From the NCBI GenBank assembly GCA_017612555.1, contig JAGAFR010000040.1, positions 1 through 64,000 on the forward strand: 64,000 bases of DNA, given 5' to 3'. This stretch comes from Lachnospiraceae bacterium (GTDB lineage: Bacteria > Bacillota > Clostridia > Lachnospirales > Lachnospiraceae). Both the position numbers and the translations under genes were made by a program. Under the pieces are notes generated by a model, which was not told the origin of the DNA, did no database searches, and saw only the letters and a program-made list of their open reading frames with translations. Positions 1 through 6,393 of the stretch are shown here, piece after piece. Numbering within the stretch: the stretch's first letter is position 1; each line of letters opens with the position of its first letter.

Positions 1-204
1 GGCACGGTCTATCAAAAGAGCATCTGCAATATCCATTAATGTGTATTCATCAGGATATCGGTTGCCAAGCTCGTAGTTACGTATAGCACTCTCGCTCAGA
101 CCGCATTCTTCTGCGAGCTGCTTTTGGGTAAGATGCCGCATGATGCGGAATGACCTTATTTTTTCACCGATTTGGGAACCGGTGTTAGCGTTTGTTTCAC
201 TCAT
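1..204 (-). CDS. XRE-family helix-turn-helix regulator (partial, C-terminus off window)
   Basis: Sixty-eight codons are visible, starting at an ATG read on the minus strand at 204 and running off the left edge. Residues about 11-65 form a Cro/C1-type helix-turn-helix: the LTQKQLAEECGLSESAIRNY stretch has the usual Q..LA...G.S...I..YE pattern, followed by an NRYPD turn. It is divergent from the toxin-antitoxin pair, so it may regulate that promoter, but this is inference. No good ribosome binding site is seen before the ATG. The rest of the protein, and hence any effector domain, is not visible. Confidence 0.85.
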   Translation of the reverse strand, partial: MSETNANTGSQIGEKIRSFRIMRHLTQKQLAEECGLSESAIRNYELGNRYPDEYTLMDIADALLIDRA

Positions 205-289
205 ATGAATATGCACATTATGTTCACATTGCGGAGAAAAATATGGATTAGGCAGACAAAATAGCACGCAGATTAACGTGTAAATATAC

Positions 290-318
290 TTGCGCGTTTG
301 TTTTTTGTGTAGTATTAT
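290..318 (+). promoter_or_regulatory. Candidate promoter of toxin-antitoxin operon
   Basis: TTGCGC at 290-295 and TATTAT at 313-318 are separated by 17 bases. The -10 matches consensus in five of six positions; the -35 only in its first three. It lies about 45 bases before the antitoxin start at 364, in the divergent space shared with the XRE gene. Confidence 0.4.
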
Positions 319-363
319 AAGCGTAGAGTTATTGTAGAACAATTTATGGGAAGAGGTGTGAAT

Positions 364-624
364 ATGCCAAGTATAATGCCAATTTCAGATTTGAGGAACT
401 ATACAGAGGTCTTAAAAGAAGTTGATAATAAAAATCGTGTCTATCTTACCAGAAACGGTCATGGTGCATATGCAATCATGACGGTTGCTGAAGCTGATGA
501 ATTGGATAGGATCAGAGCTGCCAGGGCACTCGCTGCTGATTTGAGAAGAGCTGAAGAGCGGGCAAATCGAGAAGGTTGGATTGATGCGGATGACTTTGAC
601 CGCGAAATGGGGATAATAGATTGA
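364..624 (+). CDS. Type II antitoxin, Phd/YefM family
   Basis: This 86-residue protein has the Phd/YefM fold signature: an N-terminal PISDLRNYTEVLKEV segment that forms the DNA-binding part, then VYLTRNGHGAYAIMTVAEAD, the typical strand-helix of the dimer core, and a charged C-terminal tail that would wrap the toxin. Family members neutralise a RelE/ParE-type toxin and repress their own operon. The start at 364 is chosen because GGGAAGAGG (348-356) sits seven bases upstream; an ATG at 346 is in frame but would overlap that site. It overlaps the next gene by four bases, as expected for a toxin-antitoxin pair. Confidence 0.85.
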   Translation: MPSIMPISDLRNYTEVLKEVDNKNRVYLTRNGHGAYAIMTVAEADELDRIRAARALAADLRRAEERANREGWIDADDFDREMGIID

Positions 625-968
625 AAAAATTAAAGTACTCACCAGATTATGTTGAAAAAATGAGGGAACTTAAAAAGTATCTTGATTTCCAATTTGGTGG
701 GGATGTCAGGAAAAAGGTTATCAAAGAGATAGGAAGCAGAGTCAGATCATTACGAGAGAATGAGCAGATAGGTATTTCTGTTCGTGAAATGTACGGTGTA
801 GATATAGATTGCTTGTGCATTTTTGTTGCAAAGAACTACGTGTTTTATCGGATAGAAACGGACTGTATTTATGTCGTGAACGTCTATAACGAACGTGAAG
901 ACTTTATGATGGATCTGTTTGGAATATCCGGACGCACGCAGGAGTCTATTGATTATTGGGGGGAATGA
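621..968 (+). CDS. Type II toxin, RelE/ParE superfamily
   Basis: A 115-residue protein translated from a TTG that overlaps the antitoxin stop codon. The pattern Y-S-P-D-Y-V at the N-terminus, a central helical region, SVREMYGVD and the C-terminal strands (YVFYRIETDCIYVVNVYNERED) match the RelE/ParE toxin layout, where a late Arg/Tyr strand precedes the end. RelE members cleave mRNA at the ribosome and ParE members poison gyrase; the sequence does not decide between them. Order, overlap and size all support the toxin role. The pair is more AT-rich than the genes that follow, fitting a mobile module. Confidence 0.75.
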   Translation: MKKLKYSPDYVEKMRELKKYLDFQFGGDVRKKVIKEIGSRVRSLRENEQIGISVREMYGVDIDCLCIFVAKNYVFYRIETDCIYVVNVYNEREDFMMDLFGISGRTQESIDYWGE

Positions 969-990
969 TACCCGCTAAGGAAGCTATAGC

Positions 991-1019
991 ATTGTCACCC
1001 GTGACAATAAAATGACAAT
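991..1019. repeat. Palindrome with an extra half-site after the toxin gene
   Basis: ATTGTCAC (991-998) and GTGACAAT (1001-1008) form a perfect inverted repeat around CC, and TGACAAT recurs at 1013-1019. It is not followed by a T-run, so it looks more like a regulator site than a terminator. Confidence 0.5.
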
Positions 1020-1051
1020 AAAAACTTCAAAAAGTATAGTAGATACACTCG

Positions 1052-1073
1052 AACAGTTCAGAAACGAACTGTT
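1052..1073. repeat. Inverted repeat upstream of the aspartate decarboxylase gene
   Basis: AACAGTTC (1052-1059) and GAACTGTT (1066-1073) are perfect inverted arms separated by six bases, about 90 bases before the lipoprotein start. It could be an operator; no T-run follows. Confidence 0.4.
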
Positions 1074-1159
1074 AAACCGACCTAAATTCGCTCAAAATAC
1101 ATTGTTCAGAAAATGTATTTGCGAATTGGAATAGTATAATGAATGGTAGGAGGTTTGGC

Positions 1160-2914
1160 ATGATGAATAAAAAGATGATGGTTTCAATGGTTTCAATGGT
1201 GTGTACTGCAGCACTTCTGATGACAGGATGTTCTGTCAGCATTAATGGTCTGCCGGCAAGCAGTAAGTCCGACAACACGGTCTCCGAACATACGGTAGGG
1301 GATTATTCCCAGACCATGACTGACGAAGCGGCCAATCAGTTTAAAGATGAGCTAAGTGCGTTTGAGATCGCAGCGGAACAGAGAAAACGCGCCGCAAGTA
1401 ACAAAGCCGGATACAGTGTACTGGATGCGGGAAGGGGTAATCCGAACTGGATCAACAGCAAGGTCAGATCCGCATTTACACGTCTTATGGATTTTGCCAA
1501 CGAGGAGTGTAAGCTCGTCATGGATAACGGCGATATGGCCGAACACGGTAACAAGTACGGGATCTCGGAACGTTTTGCCAAATTCATGAACCCATCGGAT
1601 GAAACAGACCGTTTCCTTCTTGATGCAGTAGATCATTGCGAAAAAGAACTGGGTATGGAAAAGGATGATCTGCTGTTTGAGTTTACGAACGGCATAATCG
1701 GAGATTATTATCCTGATCCGAGCCGATGCCTTTCGAATACGGAACAGATACTGAACGAATACATTGAACGCGCCCTGTTTAACGGAAAAGAAATCGAGGC
1801 GGGAACCGATATATTCCCTACTGAGGGTGGTTCCGCGGCCATGTGCTATATTTTCCACTCTCTGAATCATAACCGCATACTGGAGCCCGGAGACAAGATC
1901 GCTATCGGCACCCCGATCTTCACCCCTTATCTGGAGATCCCGAATGTGAACAATTACGGTCTTGTATCAATTGATATCAGCGCAGATAAGGATCATAACT
2001 GGGATATAGATCCTGCGCAGCTCGATAAACTGCGTGATAAGGATATCAAGGCATTCTTCCTTGTGAATCCGTCCAATCCCGCATCGCATGCACTGTCCGC
2101 TCAGACACTTGAAAGGCTTAAGGACATCGTTAAGGATAATCCTGACCTTATCATCCTGACGGATGATGTTTACGGAACCTTTGTTACCGGATTTGAATCC
2201 GTTTACAGTGCGCTTCCCGATAATACCATACTTGTCTATTCTTTCTCAAAGCTGTATGGAGTTACGGGATGGAGAACCGGGCTTATAGCCATGAGCCGCA
2301 ACAACGTTGTGGATCGTCTCATCAGCGAATTGCCCGATGAGGACAGGAAGGCGCTCAAAGAAGAATACGCTATCGCAGTATCCGATCCTGATGAAATGAA
2401 GTTCATAGACCGTCTTACCGCAGACAGCAGATCCATCGGACTGTACCATACAAGCGGCCTGAGCACACCGTCACAGATCTTCATGGATCTTATGGCACTG
2501 TCACATACCACATATGAAAAAGATGAATATGTCGAGATGGCAAACGCTCTTGTAAATGAGCGATACAACACACTGATGAAAGCTCTTGGGCTTGAACCGG
2601 ATATGAGCGGCGAGAATGCACGTTATTATGCACTTGTTGATGTCAATGCGCTCATAGCCGACAGGTATGGTGAAGAGTTTGCGCAGTGGAAGAAGGACAA
2701 TGTTTCCGATCTGGATCTTCTGAATGACCTGGCAGACAGGAAGGGTGTGGTCATTATGTACGGCCCCGGCTTTGATGCACCGGAGGGAAATGTGAGGATT
2801 TCCCTTGCCAATCTGAACAGTGACGATTACAAGGAGATCGCTTCACGTTTACTGGAACTTCTTGACGAATACTATGAGGAGTTTGAGAGCGGACTGGAAG
2901 ATGAAGCTGCATAA
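1160..2914 (+). CDS. Aspartate 4-decarboxylase/aminotransferase with lipoprotein signal peptide
   Basis: The 584-residue product has two parts. Residues 1-25 or so are a lipoprotein signal peptide (basic MMNKK, hydrophobic stretch, lipobox LMTGC). The rest is a full-length PLP fold-type I enzyme close to the bifunctional aspartate aminotransferase/L-aspartate beta-decarboxylase family (about 530 residues): DAGRGNPNW near the start, TEGGSAAMCYIF, TDDVYGTF, and SFSKLYGVTGWRTG with the PLP lysine at about K364. Family enzymes convert aspartate to alanine plus CO2 in the cytoplasm; this one appears to be exported and membrane-anchored. GGTAGGAGG (1145-1153) fixes the start at 1160 or 1163, so the signal peptide is not an annotation artefact. 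The next gene is another lipoprotein, 24 bases downstream. The family call is strong; the exported location is inferred. Confidence 0.87.
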   Translation: MMNKKMMVSMVSMVCTAALLMTGCSVSINGLPASSKSDNTVSEHTVGDYSQTMTDEAANQFKDELSAFEIAAEQRKRAASNKAGYSVLDAGRGNPNWINSKVRSAFTRLMDFANEECKLVMDNGDMAEHGNKYGISERFAKFMNPSDETDRFLLDAVDHCEKELGMEKDDLLFEFTNGIIGDYYPDPSRCLSNTEQILNEYIERALFNGKEIEAGTDIFPTEGGSAAMCYIFHSLNHNRILEPGDKIAIGTPIFTPYLEIPNVNNYGLVSIDISADKDHNWDIDPAQLDKLRDKDIKAFFLVNPSNPASHALSAQTLERLKDIVKDNPDLIILTDDVYGTFVTGFESVYSALPDNTILVYSFSKLYGVTGWRTGLIAMSRNNVVDRLISELPDEDRKALKEEYAIAVSDPDEMKFIDRLTADSRSIGLYHTSGLSTPSQIFMDLMALSHTTYEKDEYVEMANALVNERYNTLMKALGLEPDMSGENARYYALVDVNALIADRYGEEFAQWKKDNVSDLDLLNDLADRKGVVIMYGPGFDAPEGNVRISLANLNSDDYKEIASRLLELLDEYYEEFESGLEDEAA

Positions 2915-2938
2915 GTGACCGGAATAAAAGGATTTGTT

Positions 2939-4561
2939 ATGAAAAAGAAGTTGCCGGTTTTGCTCGCTGCTGTGTTCCTGTCGGTTCTGACGCTTATCGG
3001 ATGCGACGGAGAGTGGCTCGATGAGTTTGACGATGCCGAATTCATCGAAGAAACAGAGGACGAGTCGGGTGATGACATAAATAACGAAAACAGCGAAAAC
3101 GGACAAGACCATGGATCGGAAGATGAAGTTACCGATATCGAGCCTGTGGAGATAGGAAGTGATGCGCACTCGGCGACCGTCATGATCTATATGAACGGAT
3201 CGGATCTTGAGAGCAAAGCGGGTGAAGCTTCCATGGATCTGTCCGAGATGGTCGATTCGGGCATTGGCGAAAATGTCAATGTCTTAGTTCAGACCATGGG
3301 TACGAAAAAATGGCAGGATTATGATATTTCCTCAAGATCATCCCAGATATACAGGGTGAACAAGGGTGAGCTGGAGCTTGTTAAGGATGACCTGGGTCAG
3401 CTTGACTGCACAAAGTCTTCGACGCTGTCTGATTTTATTGATTTTGGCAAGAAGAATTATCCGGCTGACAGATACATGCTCATTTTCTGGGATCATGGCG
3501 GAGGCCCGGTTTACGGATTCGGATATGATGAGTGGCAGCCTGATACGGAATCATTGACTTTGGATGAGATACAGGAAGCCCTTCGCAACAACTCGGATAT
3601 CGGATTTGATATCATCGGAATGGATTGCTGCATAATGGCTAATCTTGAAACGTGTTATGTCCTGGAGCCTTTCTGTAAGTACGCCGTATTATCCGAGGAT
3701 TTTGAATCGGGACTAGGCTGGTCGTACAAAGAGTGGATGAAACTGCTTGAAGAAAATCCCGGAGTATCAACACCCCTTCTTGGGAAAAAGATCATTGACG
3801 GCATGATCTCCGCTAACGAAAACGATGATGAAGTCGGCGGTTCATCGACGATGATACTTGTGAATGAAAAAGCCGTTCCCGACCTTGTAAAGAAATGGAC
3901 AGAGTACGCATATAAGAACTCCGACAGTCTGTTGGGCCTGAACTACAGTAAGCTCCATATGGCCAGAGGAAGAGGCTTTTTTGACAGCTTCTTTGATTCC
4001 TGGGAAGAGGATGACAGCTCCGTGACAATGGACAATTACTATGTAAGCGATATGCTGTCCATTGTGGAAAGTGTTGGGAAGGAAGACGAGGCTACAACGG
4101 ATCTTCGAAAGGCCCTGAAAGCCTGCGCCGCGTATTTCGGGCATACTTCTGATAAAAATGAGCTTACGGGACTGGCCGTATCGCTGCCTTACGGAGACAG
4201 GGATTTTTATGACCAGCTGGTCGATGTGTATTCGAAATGCGGATTTGATAAAAAATATATCGATTGGCTGGAAGGATTCGTAAGTGCCGAAGGAAGCGGT
4301 GATTACTGCGATTACAGCAGCTTTGAGGATTCGTGGTGCGGCTGGCAGACATACGAACAGGGGTGGAATTCGTGCGAGCCGGATGAAGACTTTGAGGATT
4401 GGGAATACGATTACGAAGAAAAGCTGTGGTATCTTTATGAAGACGGTAATGTCTATCTCTATGATGATGAATCGGATACCATGTTCTTCTATGATGAATA
4501 TGAAGATGAAATATACTATTATGATGAAGAGGATGATGAGTGGTACATAGTTGAGGAATGA
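2939..4561 (+). CDS. Clostripain-family (C11) cysteine peptidase lipoprotein
   Basis: The 540-residue product starts with a lipoprotein signal peptide ending LTLIGC, then an acidic linker to about residue 75. The peptidase domain follows: ATVMIYMNGSDLES, IFWDHGGGPVYG with catalytic His at about 186, and GMDCCIMANLE with catalytic Cys at about 231, the classic C11 dyad. Clostripain relatives cleave after basic residues, often after self-processing. The last 60 residues are extraordinarily rich in Asp, Glu and Tyr with Trp, a repetitive acidic-aromatic tail not part of the catalytic fold. AAAGGA seven bases upstream supports ATG 2939 rather than an earlier GTG. It is probably cotranscribed with the decarboxylase. 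Active residues are present, so it should be a working surface protease. Confidence 0.88.
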   Translation: MKKKLPVLLAAVFLSVLTLIGCDGEWLDEFDDAEFIEETEDESGDDINNENSENGQDHGSEDEVTDIEPVEIGSDAHSATVMIYMNGSDLESKAGEASMDLSEMVDSGIGENVNVLVQTMGTKKWQDYDISSRSSQIYRVNKGELELVKDDLGQLDCTKSSTLSDFIDFGKKNYPADRYMLIFWDHGGGPVYGFGYDEWQPDTESLTLDEIQEALRNNSDIGFDIIGMDCCIMANLETCYVLEPFCKYAVLSEDFESGLGWSYKEWMKLLEENPGVSTPLLGKKIIDGMISANENDDEVGGSSTMILVNEKAVPDLVKKWTEYAYKNSDSLLGLNYSKLHMARGRGFFDSFFDSWEEDDSSVTMDNYYVSDMLSIVESVGKEDEATTDLRKALKACAAYFGHTSDKNELTGLAVSLPYGDRDFYDQLVDVYSKCGFDKKYIDWLEGFVSAEGSGDYCDYSSFEDSWCGWQTYEQGWNSCEPDEDFEDWEYDYEEKLWYLYEDGNVYLYDDESDTMFFYDEYEDEIYYYDEEDDEWYIVEE

Positions 4562-4582
4562 TTTTTTAATATGGGGGTTAAG

Positions 4583-4626
4583 TATTTTCTTATCTGGCCG
4601 ATATATATATCAAAGATAAGAAAATA
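4583..4626. repeat. 13-bp AT-rich inverted repeat after the peptidase gene
   Basis: TATTTTCTTATCT (4583-4595) and AGATAAGAAAATA (4614-4626) are perfect inverted arms with an 18-base loop. It could be a weak terminator or processing stem for the lipoprotein mRNA. Confidence 0.5.
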
Positions 4627-4669
4627 AGCCAAAACTCTTTTTCATTTGTAAACCTCCCTAATAAGCATT

Positions 4670-4704
4670 CCGCGAGTCACAGCGTACTCGCGGAGTTCTT
4701 TTTT
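4670..4704 (+). terminator. Rho-independent terminator
   Basis: CCGCGAGT (4670-4677) pairs with ACTCGCGG (4686-4693) around an eight-base loop, followed by a T-rich run to 4704. It closes the two-lipoprotein transcript. Confidence 0.8.
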
Positions 4705-4705
4705 A

Positions 4706-5425
4706 TTGAAAAGATCACGGCATCTGGTTTATTATAGATGGGTGAAAACGGGTGACATACAAAACGAAAATACGCAGGAATCGATATTCCTAAACGAGCG
4801 GCTGATGATGGCTGCTTGCTTATTTGCGGTTATAACAAGTCTCGCATCATTTGTTCTGATCAGGATCTGCGGCGAGTCTTTTGCGCTGTTTGAGACGCTC
4901 ATAAAGCTCGTGACTACGGTAGCCATGTACTATGCGTTCAGGAACTACAACTGGGATGTGGCAAAGGGTCTTATGGGCGGGGTCCTGTTCTGTCTTATGT
5001 ATCAGGAAGCATATCTGGTACTTGGAAGATTATGGGGCGAAGAGGATTTTGATACATACCTTGTAGCCGGCGTGCAGGGCAGTATATATCTTGCCGCCGC
5101 GGGCATGTCATTTCTGATGACGATCATCATAACGATAAACCATTTTTTCATCAATTATGCCAAGAACGGTAATCCCGATAATGTCATATTCAACCGTATG
5201 GCAATAATCTTCAAACTGGGGGTTTGCATACTAATTCTCGGAGCCAACAGCAAGCTTGGATTCTCGCCGGTGATCCTGTGGAAAAACGCGATGCAGTATC
5301 TGACCGATATGGCGATAATAGTGCTGCTTGTATGTATCGAATCACAGTTTGATTCGTTCAAGATATTGCATAAGGAACTTTTGGATCAGAAGCGCAAACG
5401 GAGAAAGACAAATGATCGATCGTAA
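4706..5425 (+). CDS. Polytopic membrane protein of unknown function
   Basis: A protein of up to 239 residues with about six hydrophobic segments (roughly residues 32-52, 60-80, 86-108, 118-146, 166-180 and 194-212) and a very basic C-terminus (QKRKRRKTNDRS). I do not recognise a family. The start is uncertain: the TTG at 4706 directly follows a terminator T-run and has no ribosome binding site, so a later start is possible. Its end overlaps the next gene by 14 bases, and the following genes encode a membrane-anchored DUF2233-like protein and a TIR-transmembrane protein, so it probably belongs to the same membrane-associated operon. Confidence 0.6.
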   Translation: MKRSRHLVYYRWVKTGDIQNENTQESIFLNERLMMAACLFAVITSLASFVLIRICGESFALFETLIKLVTTVAMYYAFRNYNWDVAKGLMGGVLFCLMYQEAYLVLGRLWGEEDFDTYLVAGVQGSIYLAAAGMSFLMTIIITINHFFINYAKNGNPDNVIFNRMAIIFKLGVCILILGANSKLGFSPVILWKNAMQYLTDMAIIVLLVCIESQFDSFKILHKELLDQKRKRRKTNDRS

Positions 5426-6386
5426 ACGTCTGTCGGGAATATGGCTGATGGCGATGGCGCTCCTGTCACTGGGTGCGTTCACTGCTTTTTTCGTTGCGCA
5501 GATGTGGCTGAACATTCTGTTTGCGGTCTATTTTTCCCTCGCGCTCTTACAGTTCATAACGCTCAACATTTATCTGTGGGGTCCCGAAAAGCTTCCGGGC
5601 AGGCCACTTAAGATACTGTACCGCCTTTGCTACGCATCGTCATTTCTTGTGATCCCGACATTCATATTTATATTTATGGGACTTATATCGCAGTATCATG
5701 TAAAGATCCCGGACAGTATCGACGCTACAGCCATGCGATCCGAAGAGATCGTCCCGGGAGACGGGACAGTGATCTACAACACCGGTACACTCTACGTGAT
5801 CTTCCCCGAATACACAAGCGTTGATCTTGTGTGCGAAGATCGTCCGTCCAAATCCGATAAGACGATAACATGGTGCTCCGGCGCGGCGTTTCAGCATGCG
5901 GTAAGTCTTGGATTTTCTCATGAGAATATAGAGGGTGATCATGCGTCGGTCGGGGAATTCTTCGAAAGTCCGTATGAAAAAGATGCATATGTCGCATTTG
6001 TATCGGCGGGGAAGGATTTTTCTTTTGAATTCGAAGACAGATCGCAGGCGATAAAGAGTGCGGCGGATAAGGGCGGAAGCGGCTTCATGCAGTTCGGACT
6101 TATGAGAGACGGGGAGAGTGTCATGAACTTTGACAGACCGAGGGCCAGATGCTACAGGACGCTTGCCGAGCTTAACGGCAGCCTTTGTATCATAGATTCG
6201 GTCAATATGCTCCATTTTACCGAGTTCATGGATGAACTGAAAAAACTTGGCGTAACGAATGCGATCTATATGGATATGGGCGCCGGATGGAATTATTCAT
6301 GGTTCAGAAATGCGAAAGGAAAGGTCGTAACTCTATTCGGTCTTCCTGTTCCGTGGTCTCACAACTGGGTTGTGTTCAGAAAGTAG
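5412..6386 (+). CDS. Membrane-anchored phosphodiester glycosidase-like (DUF2233-like) protein
   Basis: A 324-residue protein. Residues 1-90 carry three hydrophobic segments; the rest is an extracytoplasmic domain. That domain resembles the DUF2233/NAGPA fold: an early N-T-G-T-L-Y-V strand, the repeated aromatic strands, a late SLCIIDSVNM segment and the terminal YMDMGAGWNYSW motif in the place where the family has a Y-x-D-G-G-x-S-type active site. NAGPA relatives remove terminal sugar phosphodiesters; the altered terminal motif makes substrate and activity uncertain. GGAG at 5400-5403 supports ATG 5412 over an upstream ATG that would overlap far into the preceding gene. The TIR gene starts seven bases downstream. 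Confidence 0.55.
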   Translation: MIDRKRLSGIWLMAMALLSLGAFTAFFVAQMWLNILFAVYFSLALLQFITLNIYLWGPEKLPGRPLKILYRLCYASSFLVIPTFIFIFMGLISQYHVKIPDSIDATAMRSEEIVPGDGTVIYNTGTLYVIFPEYTSVDLVCEDRPSKSDKTITWCSGAAFQHAVSLGFSHENIEGDHASVGEFFESPYEKDAYVAFVSAGKDFSFEFEDRSQAIKSAADKGGSGFMQFGLMRDGESVMNFDRPRARCYRTLAELNGSLCIIDSVNMLHFTEFMDELKKLGVTNAIYMDMGAGWNYSWFRNAKGKVVTLFGLPVPWSHNWVVFRK

Positions 6387-6393
6387 AGTTTCT

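Noticed and set aside
5640..6215. Long minus-strand open frame opposite the DUF2233-like gene
   Set aside because: No domain, no ribosome binding site, and fully explained as a shadow of the plus-strand gene.
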